Positions 8,851 to 18,184 are shown, counted from the first letter of the stretch. The stretch: 64,000 nucleotides of DNA from Cyanobacterium sp. Dongsha4 (GCF_036345015.1 NZ_CP084098.1:558001-622000), one strand, 5' to 3'. Made by a program: numbers and translations. The notes: generated by a model not told the origin, from the sequence alone.

Positions 8851-8856
8851 TATAAT
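8851..8856 (+). promoter_or_regulatory. -10 box candidate for the desaturase/SDR gene
   Basis: A perfect TATAAT lies 41 nt upstream of the ATG at 8897. The -35 region at the right distance is poor, so this could be an activator-dependent promoter. Confidence 0.35.
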
Positions 8857-8896
8857 AGTATGGTTTTGAGCAATTAAAATCATTATAATTCAATAC

Positions 8897-10150
8897 ATGG
8901 TCATTAATAATTCAATGGGTTATACCGAAGTATTTGCAATAGTTATACCATTAGCGATCGCAGTTTGTTCTGTCATTTGGGTAGAATTAATTAGAGACGT
9001 ATATCATTTTCTCGCTCATGTGTGGCAACCCTTATATCGTCTTCATTCATGGCATCACCGTATTTTTAAACCCGATTTATCTGTTAATAGTGAAGCTATT
9101 TATCGTCAGGCAAACTGGTATAACGATTTACCAGAATCCTTAGTAATGTTGACATTTAGCTTTATTTATGCTTTTACTGTTATTCAAGCACAATGGATTA
9201 ATCCAGATTATCAATGGTTAGTTTGGACAGGATCTTTTTATACATTAACATTTACCGCAGGTGCGATCGCTCGTGGTTTGGGAGTTCCCTATGCTGATGC
9301 TATTACCGATGTAACTCACCGCCAAGGAGATTTTACCAATATTCCCGCTAATCTGTTTGTTAACCGCCCCTACCATTGGCGCCACCATTTCGATGATCAA
9401 AATGCCTATTTTTGCGGTACTATTACCGTTATTGATCGCATCATGGGGACTGCTTTATCATTGAAAGGAAAAAAAGTAATCGTCACTGGAGCAAATGGTA
9501 CACTAGGACAGGCGTTAATTAAACAACTATACTTAAAAGGTGCAAAAATTACCGCTTTAACCTCTCAGGAAAAAGAACTATTTATTAATGTAAGAAATCA
9601 ACAAATTCCCATCAAAACTGTTACTTGGCAAATTGGAAGAGAATCAGAATTAAACCAACTTTTGACAAAAACAGATATTTTAATCATCAATCACGGCATT
9701 AATGTTCATGGAGAAAAAAGTGCAGAAGCCATAGAAAAATCCTATGAAATTAATACTTTTTCAGGGTGGCGACTAATGGAATTATTTTTAGATACCGTTA
9801 AAACCAATCAAGATAAAGCCACAAAAGAAATTTGGGTCAACACATCTGAAGCAGAAGTTAATCCTGCTTTTAGCCCACTTTACGAAATGAGTAAACGTAC
9901 GATGGGAGAATTAGTAACCATGAAAAGAGTTAATGCCCCCTGCATCATTAGAAAGCTAATTCTTGGCCCTTTTAAAAGTAACCTTAATCCCATTGGTATA
10001 ATGTCTGCAGAATGGGTAGCACAACAAATTGTGAATTTAGCGGTGCGGGACTTTAGAGATATAATTGTGACCATTAATCCTTTAACTTATATACTTTTCC
10101 CCATCAAAGAATTTACCACTGCGAACTATTTTCGCTGGTTCACTCGCTAG
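8897..10150 (+). CDS. bifunctional sterol desaturase-like / short-chain dehydrogenase protein
   Basis: 417 aa, a two-domain fusion. Residues 1-190 are a membrane fatty-acid-hydroxylase-type domain with several hydrophobic helices and His clusters HSWHH, THRQG and HWRHH that would bind the diiron centre. Residues about 195-415 form a Rossmann SDR domain: TGANGTLG cofactor motif, INHG, and YEMSKRT as the YxxxK pair. The pair suggests hydroxylation or desaturation of a lipid or carotenoid-like substrate coupled to oxidoreduction; the substrate is unknown. The combination is known as a fusion annotation in cyanobacteria. An alternative ATG lies a few codons inside. Confidence 0.8.
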   Translation: MVINNSMGYTEVFAIVIPLAIAVCSVIWVELIRDVYHFLAHVWQPLYRLHSWHHRIFKPDLSVNSEAIYRQANWYNDLPESLVMLTFSFIYAFTVIQAQWINPDYQWLVWTGSFYTLTFTAGAIARGLGVPYADAITDVTHRQGDFTNIPANLFVNRPYHWRHHFDDQNAYFCGTITVIDRIMGTALSLKGKKVIVTGANGTLGQALIKQLYLKGAKITALTSQEKELFINVRNQQIPIKTVTWQIGRESELNQLLTKTDILIINHGINVHGEKSAEAIEKSYEINTFSGWRLMELFLDTVKTNQDKATKEIWVNTSEAEVNPAFSPLYEMSKRTMGELVTMKRVNAPCIIRKLILGPFKSNLNPIGIMSAEWVAQQIVNLAVRDFRDIIVTINPLTYILFPIKEFTTANYFRWFTR

Positions 10151-10218
10151 AAGAAAAGCATTTTCACCGACGAGATCTCACTATAATAATTAAAGTCCAT
10201 AAAAAATCAAAATAAATT

Positions 10219-10449
10219 ATGACAGTATATCAATTAGTGCAAATTATTTGGCTTGTGTCGGCATCCTTATTAATTCTTCTCGTTTTATTACATTCCCCTA
10301 AAGGTGACGGTTTAGGAGGAATTGGCGGACAGGCTCAGTTGTTTAGTAGCACAAAAAGTGCAGAAGCTACCCTCAATCGTGTGACTTGGATTCTTAGCCT
10401 TACTTTTATCAGTCTAACAGTAGTTCTCAGCGCAGGTTGGTTAAACTAA
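10219..10449 (+). CDS. secG: preprotein translocase subunit SecG
   Basis: 76 aa with two membrane helices (residues about 4-24 and 53-73) joined by the conserved loop HSPKGDGLGGIGGQAQLF. This is the Gly-rich SecG signature. It is a component of the SecYEG channel in plasma and thylakoid membranes. It is monocistronic, 68 nt after the desaturase/SDR gene on the same strand. Confidence 0.93.
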   Translation: MTVYQLVQIIWLVSASLLILLVLLHSPKGDGLGGIGGQAQLFSSTKSAEATLNRVTWILSLTFISLTVVLSAGWLN

Positions 10450-10572
10450 TTTATACTCAGGAATAGCATAACTTTATCTGGGTGAGAGTAGTAAAAAACA
10501 ACGAGCAACGGTTTTATTGCAGTAGAAAAAATCTAATTACTATATTGATCAATTATTAGAAAAAAAGTCTTG

Positions 10573-10591
10573 CCTCTCCCGCAGGGAGAGG
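10573..10591. terminator. 8-bp GC-rich hairpin after secG
   Basis: CCTCTCCC-GCA-GGGAGAGG, a perfect 8-bp stem with a 3-nt loop, between the convergent secG and lrtA genes. There is no long T run on either side. It may act as a bidirectional terminator or be one copy of a dispersed palindrome. A degenerate 7-nt run (CTCCTAA, TTCCTAA) follows near 10635. Confidence 0.45.
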
Positions 10592-10693
10592 GATTCGGGG
10601 TAAAGACAAGAAAATTTGATTCCTAACTCTAACTCCTAATTCCTAACCCTATTAGACAAGAAGCAACAATATCTTGACGAGACTATTTAACCT

Positions 10694-11272
10694 CTAGTTA
10701 GGGTTGCGAGGTTGAATCACACCATAACCGCCATGATTACGTTGATAGATAACGTTGATTTCTCCTGTTTCTTCATTGCGGAACATATAAAAATCGTGAT
10801 CTACTAACTGTAATTGTTCTAAGGCTTGATCAATGGTCATAGGTGTCATGGCAAAATATTTCATTCGCACGACCTCTGAGGGTAATTCAGGTTTGCGATC
10901 GCCTATTAAATCAGTTTCAACGGTTTTCTCTTCTACTGCGTCTGAAGTTTTCTCAGCAGTATGAGTTTTTTTAGCAAGATTACGTTCTTTATACTTGCGC
11001 AATTGACGAGTAATTTTGTCAGAAACTAAATCAATACTTGCATATAAATTCTCACTATGTTCTTGAGCTCGAATTATTGTCCCATTGGCATATACCGTGA
11101 CTTCCGCTTTGTGCTTATTACTGATACGAGCATTACGCGCGACGGATAAATGAACATCTACTTTTGTCGCTAAATTTTGAAAATGTTTGACTGCTTTTTC
11201 TAATTTTTCCTCAACATAATCATGAATAGATTCAGTAACTTCGATATTGTTTCCTTGGATTAATAATTTCAT
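10694..11272 (-). CDS. lrtA: long-form ribosome hibernation promoting factor (LrtA/HPF)
   Basis: 192 aa from the ATG at 11272, which has a GGAG site 8 nt upstream; a TTG two codons earlier is rejected. Residues 1-100 are the ribosome-binding S30AE domain ([23 protein letters not shown]-type helix, [21 protein letters not shown]). An acidic linker leads to the C-terminal dimerisation domain (about 135-190: [37 protein letters not shown]). The protein pairs 70S ribosomes into inactive dimers. In cyanobacteria lrtA is the light-repressed transcript with a long leader that controls its stability; the large upstream spacer here is consistent with that. Confidence 0.92.
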   Translation of the reverse strand: MKLLIQGNNIEVTESIHDYVEEKLEKAVKHFQNLATKVDVHLSVARNARISNKHKAEVTVYANGTIIRAQEHSENLYASIDLVSDKITRQLRKYKERNLAKKTHTAEKTSDAVEEKTVETDLIGDRKPELPSEVVRMKYFAMTPMTIDQALEQLQLVDHDFYMFRNEETGEINVIYQRNHGGYGVIQPRNPN

Positions 11273-11883
11273 AATCAATACTCCATTTCTTAAGCGATCA
11301 GTAATCTCACTTTTGATTTTTAGTTAACCAAAGCGTTGTTAGCTTTTCTCAAAATTAGCCACTTTTGTCTTTCTATTTCAAGGAAAAGAGACACTTATAT
11401 AAAATAAATAAGCATAAGAATCTTGAGAATTTAAACAAGAAAAAATAATCCTTTTCTTGCTATTTTATCATACTCTAAATAAAACCTTTTTCTCACTCTA
11501 GTTCTTGCCTAATTTTTTTCTAACCCCCTCTTATTTCTCTTATATTTTATAGGTTAGCACTTTTGTTATCTAAAAAACACTTATTTTTAATTTATATTCA
11601 TTTTTGCTGAAATTTGGTAAAGTTATGTAAATAATGTTTCTCTCAAAATTAAAGTTTTTATGTCTTTGCCTTTTGTCCTTTAACTTTTCTGAAATCTGCT
11701 TTAATGGGGGATAATGGAGTAGATGTGAATGTAGGTAGTAGGTATATAAAGGAAGATGTGTTTTAGATAATAAGTCCCAGTAAGTTCTAGTGCGATCGCA
11801 CCAAAATCAACCAGCAATAAAACATTGAAATTTACCCACCGACTTTGCGATCAAATTAAGCAATAATCAATTATTCAAAACTC
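11273..11883. other. long spacer upstream of lrtA and speD
   Basis: About 0.6 kb of AT-rich DNA between divergent genes, most likely the lrtA leader and promoter. On the reverse strand TATAAA occurs near 11550. A HIP1 site is at about 11792. 7-nt-like runs (CTTTGCC, TTTTGTC, CTTTAAC) occur near 11663-11685. A 26-codon ORF at 11634 has no support. No RNA family recognised. Confidence 0.4.
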
Positions 11884-11913
11884 TTGACACTTTTCACTTA
11901 TATTGTCTATGCT
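11884..11913 (+). promoter_or_regulatory. sigma-70-type promoter for speD
   Basis: TTGACA at 11884-11889 and TATGCT at 11908-11913 with an 18-nt spacer. The predicted start near 11920 would give a leader of about 150 nt before the speD ATG. Confidence 0.5.
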
Positions 11914-11949
11914 AGTTAGTTGAGTGATTTTTTCTTTACATTATCTTAA

Positions 11950-11989
11950 CCTAATATATCTAGCAAAAAACAAAAAAACATATATTAGG
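11950..11989 (+). promoter_or_regulatory. 10-bp inverted repeat in the speD leader
   Basis: CCTAATATAT at 11950-11959 and its exact complement ATATATTAGG at 11980-11989, separated by 20 nt of A-rich sequence. If the promoter above is right it lies in the 5' UTR and would form a stem in the mRNA. It could be a regulatory hairpin or a protein site. Confidence 0.4.
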
Positions 11990-12068
11990 ACGTTGAAACG
12001 TAATAGCAAAGAATCCTTAAAATCAATTGTCCCTATTAGCAAAAACAGTATGGAGTGAGTTGAGAAGA

Positions 12069-12467
12069 ATGAACAAGGTGGGTACACATTTAGTCGTTGA
12101 TGCTTGGCAAGCACCCGCAGATCTTTTAAATAGTCCTGAAAGAATCCGTCAAGGCTTGTTAGATGCAATTGAAGCTGGAAAAGCCACTTTAATAGATATA
12201 TGTGTACACCAATTTAGTCCCCACGGGGTTACAGCGACTGTTACTTTAGCAGAATCTCATATTGCTATTCATACCTGGCCTGAATACGGTTATTTTGCCG
12301 CAGACTTATTCTTCTGTGGTCAAGGTCAACCCAAAGAAGCCATGAAAGTTCTACAAACGGCATTAGAAGCTAAACAAGCCACTATGAGAGAAATTGACAG
12401 AGGTTTCCCCGAAGTCTTTGCTTCTCAAAACACCACTAATATGTTTGAAGAGTTAGTAACAGCTTAA
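12069..12467 (+). CDS. speD: S-adenosylmethionine decarboxylase proenzyme
   Basis: 132 aa from the ATG at 12069, preceded by the purine-rich GAGAAGA. A TTG at 12027 would add 14 residues (SLLAKTVWSEL...) that I do not expect in cyanobacterial SpeD, which start close to (M)xxxGTHLVVDAW. The autocleavage site is Glu62-Ser63 in AESHIAIHTWPE, where Ser63 becomes the pyruvoyl group; His68 and Cys83 (FFCG) are the usual catalytic partners. It makes decarboxylated SAM, the aminopropyl donor for spermidine. Class 1B bacterial type, cytosolic. Divergent from lrtA. Confidence 0.93.
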   Translation: MNKVGTHLVVDAWQAPADLLNSPERIRQGLLDAIEAGKATLIDICVHQFSPHGVTATVTLAESHIAIHTWPEYGYFAADLFFCGQGQPKEAMKVLQTALEAKQATMREIDRGFPEVFASQNTTNMFEELVTA

Positions 12468-12996
12468 ACAAACGTAATTTAGTGTTTTGATTTTTCTCCC
12501 TCAAATTAATTAACTGTTCTCGAAAAAAAAAATCTCCTTATGGCTCTTTAAATAGTCAAACAATCACGGGACTTTCCATATTTGAGGGAAAACCAAAATT
12601 AAGTACATCAAAAAAGCCAATAATTGAGACAGGTATTTTGATTTATAAACTCTTCACCTATAATCAAACCTGAGTTCGATGAAAAAAGTATTGATGGTAT
12701 TTTAATTTATTATTTTCCATTTCTTTAATTAGTTCTAATAAGTGTTCTATTCTTTTGTTTAAGTGACAAAAAGACGCTATGAGATACTTATTTTTCTGAT
12801 AGAGAATTGCAAGTAATTTATGCTATATTTCCTTGATTATCTTAGCTGATAAGTGGAAAATAGCCAAATAAATATGATGCTTTAAAGTATGGATAAAAAA
12901 ACTATAGAGTTATCAACAGATAAATTATAGAATTTAATGATATTATTGAAGGATCTGTATTTTCGATCGAATCAATAAATATTTTTATAGTTAATC
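12468..12996. other. intergenic spacer, AT-rich
   Basis: Between speD and ilvE on the same strand. An A9-type tract with flanking TCTCG near 12520 may mark the end of the speD transcript. No reading frame above about 30 codons looks coding and no repeat array is evident. The ilvE promoter must be here but I cannot place it. Confidence 0.4.
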
Positions 12997-13908
12997 ATGC
13001 CCGATTTTTTACCAATAGCCTATTTTGAAGGTCAGTTTGTTCCTTTTGCTGATGCAAAAATTTCTATCGCTACTCACGGCTTACACTATGGTACAGGTGC
13101 TTTTGGTGGTTTGAGAGGTACAATTAATCCTCAAAATCCTCACCAAGTGTTATTATTTCGCTTAGATCGTCATTGTCGTCGTTTAAGCAACAGTGCTAGA
13201 TACTTACACTATAATTTATCTGCGGATAAGATAAAGACTGTAATTAAGGATTTTGTTAGTAAAAATAAACCAAGTAAACCCTTCTATATTCGCCCTTTTG
13301 TTTACACTTCAGATTTAGGTATTGCCCCTAGATTACACAATATTGAAAAAAACTTTTTCGTTTACGGTTTAGAAATGGGAGATTATTTATCTCCTGATGG
13401 TATTAGTTGCCGTATTAGTTCATGGTATCGTCAGGAAGACCGTAGTTTACCTTTACGGGGTAAAATTAGTGGTGCTTATATTACTTCTGCTTTAGCAAAA
13501 ACTGAGGCGGTAGATAGTGGTTTTGATGAAGCAATTTTAATGAATTCTCAAGGAAAAGTTTGCGAAGCCACGGGAATGAATATTTTTATTGTTAGAAATA
13601 ATAAATTAATCACCCCTAATGTAGATCAAGACATCTTAGAAGGTATAACTAGGGATAGTATAGTTACTATTGCTAAAGATTTGGGTATTGAAGTAGAAGA
13701 AAGAGAAATTGATAAAACAGAATTATTTATTGCTGATGAGGTATTTTTATGTGGTACTGCGGCAAAAATTACTCCTGTAAAAAGAGTTGAAAATTATCAT
13801 CTTCCTGCGGATAAAAAAATAACCATGAAATTGAAAGAAAAACTAACCGAAATTACTGAAAATAGAGATCCAATTTATAAAGATTGGATTACCGTAATTG
13901 ATGTTTAA
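12997..13908 (+). CDS. ilvE: branched-chain amino acid aminotransferase
   Basis: 303 aa, class IV PLP aminotransferase of full length. The N-terminus YFEGQFVPFADAKISIATHGLHYGTGAF is typical of IlvE. The PLP lysine is Lys156 in RGKISGAYITSALAKTEA. The cofactor and substrate region CEATGMNIFIV and the C-terminal FLCGTAAKITPV are present. It transfers amino groups between glutamate and the branched-chain 2-oxo acids, the last step of Val, Leu and Ile synthesis. D-amino acid transaminase and aminodeoxychorismate lyase share the fold, but length and GTGAFGGLR favour IlvE. Monocistronic with long spacers on both sides. Confidence 0.9.
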   Translation: MPDFLPIAYFEGQFVPFADAKISIATHGLHYGTGAFGGLRGTINPQNPHQVLLFRLDRHCRRLSNSARYLHYNLSADKIKTVIKDFVSKNKPSKPFYIRPFVYTSDLGIAPRLHNIEKNFFVYGLEMGDYLSPDGISCRISSWYRQEDRSLPLRGKISGAYITSALAKTEAVDSGFDEAILMNSQGKVCEATGMNIFIVRNNKLITPNVDQDILEGITRDSIVTIAKDLGIEVEEREIDKTELFIADEVFLCGTAAKITPVKRVENYHLPADKKITMKLKEKLTEITENRDPIYKDWITVIDV

Positions 13909-14503
13909 TTTTATATATTCAATATATGGGAACTAAATAAATAATGAGTAATGGGCAGAAATCAAGAGCCAAAAGTTAGAAATAATGAGGATAAAATTAA
14001 AAATTAATAGTTAATTATTCTTTATTCTTCCTTTGCTCATTACCCATTGCTTTTTGATTGTTAATTGCTAATTACCTTTATAACCTGCTTTTCTCTATAT
14101 TTTTTTTACTATACATTAATCAAAAAATACTGATTCGATATAGTTAATAAATAACTCAATTTTCTTAGTTTGATAAGATATTAAATAGCTGTAAAACTTT
14201 CTTTATTGACTATCTAATTATTTTCTTAAAAGCAAAATACTGAATTTTAAAAATATAGGCAATAGAATCTTATACTTGTTGCTATTATCTTAATCTGAAG
14301 TTACTTACATAGTATTAACATCCTGAATCTTTATGTTTGAGCGGAGTTGCAGAAGATATTATCCATAAATTATTTAAGACTGCTATATTTGAAATATATT
14401 AATTAACTTGTCAATATGATGATAGATTAGATGAACTTTTATTTCTATAAAATAAAGTTTTAAATTGTGAGTAAAATTAAAGTAAAGATGTTAAATTAAA
14501 GCT
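13909..14503. other. intergenic spacer, very AT-rich
   Basis: Nearly 0.6 kb without a plausible gene. It carries degenerate heptamer-like text near 13940-13965 (AATGAGT, AATGGGC) and 14033-14075 (TCATTAC, CCATTGC, TAATTGC). The rest is AT-rich with several TATA-like boxes. No RNA gene recognised. Confidence 0.4.
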
Positions 14504-14797
14504 ATGAAAAAGTCACTTTCTCATTCAATAAAAAAAATATATCGCAAAGAACCTATCTCTGCTTTTATTGTTATATTGGGCTTTGTGGATTCTATTTTAG
14601 GGGGATTTGAGGAACGTTGGACTCTTTTATCGTTAGGTCTGTTAATAGCCACTACAGGCTTATTTATGCGTTGGTTACAAACAAAAAAACCTCAAAAAAT
14701 AACTGCCGTGTCTCGAACTAGACGCTATTTACCACCTAGCAGGAATAGTTTAACTCCTTTGCCTCCTTTAAAGCGAAAACGAGATTATCGTTTCTGA
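14504..14797 (+). CDS. small conserved membrane protein, two helices
   Basis: 97 aa. Two hydrophobic segments (about 18-36, AFIVILGFVDSILGGF, and 41-58, LSLGLLIATTGLFMRWL) are followed by a basic, Pro/Ser-rich tail (RTRRYLPPSRNS, PPLKRKRDYRF). The basic N- and C-termini predict both ends in the cytoplasm. I do not recognise a named family. It is 83 nt upstream of the MerR-type regulator on the same strand and could share its transcript. Confidence 0.6.
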   Translation: MKKSLSHSIKKIYRKEPISAFIVILGFVDSILGGFEERWTLLSLGLLIATTGLFMRWLQTKKPQKITAVSRTRRYLPPSRNSLTPLPPLKRKRDYRF

Positions 14798-14880
14798 TTA
14801 GTCAAATTTGATCCGAATGTTTTTTGTTACCCTAAAGCTAAAGTTGTGCCATGAAATAAGAATGATAAATCAAAGAAAAA

Positions 14881-15300
14881 ATGCTTAATTCTTTTACTAT
14901 TGGTAATGTTGCCAAACAAAGTAATTTACCAGTGAAAACTATTCGTTATTATGCTGATTTAGGGTTACTGTCTCCCCATCTTTCGAGGGATAATAATGGC
15001 TATCGTTTATTTTCTCCTGCGGTTTTTCAACGACTAAATTTTATACGTCGATCGCAATCTTTGGGATTAACATTAAAAGAGATAAAACAAATATTAGTTG
15101 TATATGATCAACAAAAAATTCCTTGTAGTGTAGCAAAACAATTATTGACAGATAAATTAGAAGAAATAGAGTCAAAAATTAATGAATTGAAGATGTTGAA
15201 AGACGAGTTAAACGGTATTTTATCTAGTTGGCAAGAAATTAAAAATTTTGAGAATGTTAAAGATAATATTTGTCCGAATATCGCCAACATCAATCATTAG
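14881..15300 (+). CDS. MerR-family transcriptional regulator, metal-responsive type
   Basis: 139 aa. The N-terminal winged HTH is clear: FTIGNVAKQSNLPVKTIRYYADLGLL, NGYRLFSPAVFQRLNFI, and LGLTLKEIKQIL. A long dimerisation helix follows (KLEEIESKINELKMLKDEL). Cysteines at IPCSVA and in the C-terminal DNICPNI have the spacing expected of soft-metal binding MerR members (ZntR, CueR, PbrR type). It would bend the spacer of a target promoter on metal binding. No metal efflux gene is adjacent, so the target is not obvious from context. Confidence 0.85.
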   Translation: MLNSFTIGNVAKQSNLPVKTIRYYADLGLLSPHLSRDNNGYRLFSPAVFQRLNFIRRSQSLGLTLKEIKQILVVYDQQKIPCSVAKQLLTDKLEEIESKINELKMLKDELNGILSSWQEIKNFENVKDNICPNIANINH

Positions 15301-15410
15301 TCAATTCCTTTTACAGAATTATAACTCCTGACTCCTTCAACCTAGTTTTCTCTATTATCTCTAATTTAAAGTTTGCTTTCAGGAATCAGAAAGCCTTAAC
15401 AATCAAAGAT

Positions 15411-15821
15411 TTAAAATGAGGTATTTTTTCCTTGGGCATCGACAAAGTTAAAAATTTTGATGGCTTCTCCCTCTTCAGTATCATCAGAATTATCGGTACT
15501 TTTTACAGCAGAATCAATGGGTTTATTTTCCGAAGGAGATTCTAAGTTAGGAGTAGTGCTATTTTCTTTTTTTATCGGCAATTTTGGTTGTGGATTATTA
15601 TGGGAGGAAAAAATTTTTCCCAACTCTTTTTGGATAGATTTAAGTAATTCTGGTTCACCCCCTACTATTTGCTGAATTTCTTGAGCAGAGGTAAGAAAAT
15701 TTTGTATTTTTTCTTTGGTTGCCGCTAAGTTTTTTTTCTTTTCAATTAATTCTTGTTGTTTAGCTTGTAAACTCTGAATTTGATTACTTATATCCTGTTC
15801 TAGTTTATCAAAAATATTCAT
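15411..15821 (-). CDS. conserved coiled-coil protein of unknown function
   Basis: 136 aa, highly charged. Residues 1-50 form a coiled coil (KLEQDISNQIQSLQAKQQELIEKKKNL), 51-75 a short conserved helix pair (QEIQQIVGGEPELLKSIQKEL), then a Ser/Pro/Asn-rich disordered acidic linker, ending in EAIKIFNFVDAQGKNTSF. No signal or membrane segment. Convergent with the MerR gene. The ATG at 15821 overlaps the start of a HIP1 site at 15823. I do not recognise a function. Confidence 0.6.
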   Translation of the reverse strand: MNIFDKLEQDISNQIQSLQAKQQELIEKKKNLAATKEKIQNFLTSAQEIQQIVGGEPELLKSIQKELGKIFSSHNNPQPKLPIKKENSTTPNLESPSENKPIDSAVKSTDNSDDTEEGEAIKIFNFVDAQGKNTSF

Positions 15822-15946
15822 GCGATCGCACCTATTGAGTATTTATATTAATGAGTAATTAGCAATTATATTACTTCCTTTCTGATATTTTGGTTGAAAA
15901 AACAATAGCTCTATTACTTTGAGTCTGTAAATTATTGGTTAGGATA

Positions 15947-15974
15947 GGCAACAGGCAATAGGCAATAGGCAATT
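15947..15974. repeat. STRR heptamer array (GGCAATA family)
   Basis: Units GGCAACA, GGCAATA, GGCAATA, GGCAATT with no interruption. It lies in the spacer between the coiled-coil gene and the kinase-FGE gene, both reverse strand. Confidence 0.85.
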
Positions 15975-16111
15975 ATTAAATAATAATTTATAAACTTTTA
16001 GTTTTTATTTTACTATAAACACTATTAAAGAAAAGTTATGGAATTTATCCCCCATTAATTTATCATAACCATTGTAAAAGAGCCATAATATCTCCTTAAA
16101 CCTCAGTTAAA

Positions 16112-17944
16112 TCAATCTAAAACACACACCACCCGAAAACCGATAAAATTATAAGAAGAATCGGGAGCATAACTATTTCTTTTTGCACTACGACAATATT
16201 CTGAAGATAGTGACCATGATCCCCCCCTCACAACCCTATTTTGATTAACCATAGAAGTTAAATGTGCCGTGCCATCTTTTGGTTTTTGAGTATAGCTACT
16301 TACATAATTATCTTCGCACCATTCCCAGACATTACCATGAACATCATATAAGCCGAAAGGATTGGGATAAAAATTGTCCACAGGAGTTGTTTTCTTTTCG
16401 TATTTAAGGTTTTTATTCTTATTATCTTTATTAGGGCGATCGAAATTTGCTACTTCAGAAGTAATTACATCCCCAAAAGAAAAAGCAGTATTAGTATTTC
16501 CACGACAAGCATATTCCCATTCTGATTCAGTAGGTAAGCGGTAATTTCTGCCAGTATATTTGCTCAATCGTTTACAAAATTCTTGTACATCAAACCAAGA
16601 AACTCTTTCCACAGGCAAAGCATCACCTCTAAAGAGGGCGGGTTTATGCTTTAAATTACGAGTTACTTTTGGAAAGTAAGAAACGGTTTTCCACTGCAAT
16701 TGAGTAACGGGATATTTGCTGATATAAAAGGAATTTAGATTAACCTTATGTTGAGGACTTTCATCTTTTTCTCGGTGACGCTCATCATTACTTGAACCCA
16801 TCATAAACTGACCAGAAGGAATAAATATCATTTCTAAATTTACCCCTTGTCCTAAATATTCAACAAAATATTGTCCTTTTTTTGTCATTAAATTTTTTTC
16901 AATCTTAGAAACAAACCCAAATAATTTTTTTTCTTCCGTGAGGGTAACAGTTTCAAAGCTAAATTCTTCAATGTTTGGATAATTATATTTAGGTTTTGTA
17001 ATAGTGGGGGGAGTAATAATTTGAGTTGACCTTTGTACTACCGTTTCCTCTGGAGGAGGGGGCATAAACTCTGTTTGTTCGATTATTTTTGGTTTTTCTT
17101 GGCTTGAAGATTCTTCTTGGATTTGAGCTTGTTTAAATAAATCTAGCCAATCTTTTAAACATTGAGGGCGTTGTTTTATATCCAATGCCATACCCTTTAA
17201 AATTGCATCAGAGAAGCGATCGCTCATCTGGTTATTATACTGAATAGGGGGTACTAAATCTTGAAAACTTCTTAAATTTGCATTTAAAGGTAGTTGAGCA
17301 GTAGTTAAAACGTAGAGAATAGCCGCCAAGGAATAAATATCACTATAAACGCCTAGCTTTCCAGAATCCTTGGTTTTTTCGGGGGGAGAAAAGCAATCAT
17401 TAGGAGAAATAGGAGTCTTTCTTGCCGCTAAAGCAAATAATTTGATTGCCCAACCATAGTCAACAATAATCGGATTTTGGGTTTTATCTTCAATAATGAT
17501 ATTTTGAGGTTTTAAATCAAGATGAAGACATTTATTTTGATGGAGAATATTAACCGCCGAGGCAACCTTTGTGATTATTTTGAGAGCTTCTTCTGGGGGT
17601 AATTTGCCATTACTATCAACATAGTTAGCAAGGTCATTACCTTCAGGATAATCCATCACCATATAAGCGAGATCATCTTCGAGAAACACATGAGGATATA
17701 ATTTAATTAAGCAAGGACTTTGACACCTTTGGGCAACTTGTTGAGCTTGTTTGATTAACTTTTCCGCTAAGTCTCCTCTCTCCGCCTCCATAATTTTGGT
17801 GACATCAGTAGTTTTCAAGGTGACTAACATATCTCTTTTCACATCTCTTGCCCGATAACAAAGACTAGAGCCACCTCGAAGTAAAATCGACTCAACTACA
17901 TATTGACCGTGATTAAGTTTTTTTCCCTTTTTCCAACTGCTCAT
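16112..17944 (-). CDS. Ser/Thr protein kinase fused to a formylglycine-generating enzyme (FGE/SUMF1)-like domain
   Basis: 610 aa. Residues about 10-270 are a Hanks-type kinase: glycine loop GGSSLCYRARD, ATP Lys in TLKTTD, catalytic loop HLDLKPQNI, and DYGWA in place of DFG. The catalytic Asp, Lys and Asn are kept, so it may be active. A Pro/Glu/Thr-rich linker (270-330) leads to an FGE-like domain (about 365-608): MIFIPSGQFMMGSS, YPVTQLQWKTV, RLPTESEWEYACRG, DVHGNVWEWCEDNY, RVVRGGSW and GFRVVCV. The FGE fold makes formylglycine in sulfatases, but many members serve other roles, e.g. hercynine/ergothioneine-type chemistry or binding. No sulfatase is adjacent. Cytosolic, no membrane helix. Confidence 0.88.
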   Translation of the reverse strand: MSSWKKGKKLNHGQYVVESILLRGGSSLCYRARDVKRDMLVTLKTTDVTKIMEAERGDLAEKLIKQAQQVAQRCQSPCLIKLYPHVFLEDDLAYMVMDYPEGNDLANYVDSNGKLPPEEALKIITKVASAVNILHQNKCLHLDLKPQNIIIEDKTQNPIIVDYGWAIKLFALAARKTPISPNDCFSPPEKTKDSGKLGVYSDIYSLAAILYVLTTAQLPLNANLRSFQDLVPPIQYNNQMSDRFSDAILKGMALDIKQRPQCLKDWLDLFKQAQIQEESSSQEKPKIIEQTEFMPPPPEETVVQRSTQIITPPTITKPKYNYPNIEEFSFETVTLTEEKKLFGFVSKIEKNLMTKKGQYFVEYLGQGVNLEMIFIPSGQFMMGSSNDERHREKDESPQHKVNLNSFYISKYPVTQLQWKTVSYFPKVTRNLKHKPALFRGDALPVERVSWFDVQEFCKRLSKYTGRNYRLPTESEWEYACRGNTNTAFSFGDVITSEVANFDRPNKDNKNKNLKYEKKTTPVDNFYPNPFGLYDVHGNVWEWCEDNYVSSYTQKPKDGTAHLTSMVNQNRVVRGGSWSLSSEYCRSAKRNSYAPDSSYNFIGFRVVCVLD

Positions 17945-18184
17945 CTAGTTTCTAAATGTTTCTCTACTGTATAAATCATACTAAACTAACAGTAATTTCT
18001 GATAAATATTTCATCGAAATTTTGGGGTCTGGATACGATAAGGGAATTGAAGTTGTATATTTTGGGTTTTCATGGCAAGTTTACCCTCACCTCTCGCATT
18101 TTCCTGTATTTTAAGAAGGTGTGTCTTTTTCCTACCGTCACCCAAAGACTTTTTCCGCAAAACCCATTCTATGATTATTTATCC

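Noticed and set aside
10573-10591. Standard intrinsic terminator for secG
   Set aside because: The stem is good but no T tract follows on either strand; kept only as a hairpin with moderate confidence.
11634-11714. 26-codon hydrophobic ORF (MFLSKLKFLCLCLLSF...) in the lrtA-speD spacer
   Set aside because: No ribosome binding site, composition follows a heptamer-like CTTTGCC/TTTTGTC run, and it matches no small photosystem or cytochrome subunit.
12027-12068. TTG start that would extend SpeD by 14 residues
   Set aside because: The added residues do not fit the expected SpeD N-terminus and the ATG at 12069 has a purine-rich site; similar TTG extensions were dropped for petR, lrtA, mfd, hpnA, the GT4, CNNM, YdeP-type, DUF1823 and AstE/AspA-type genes.
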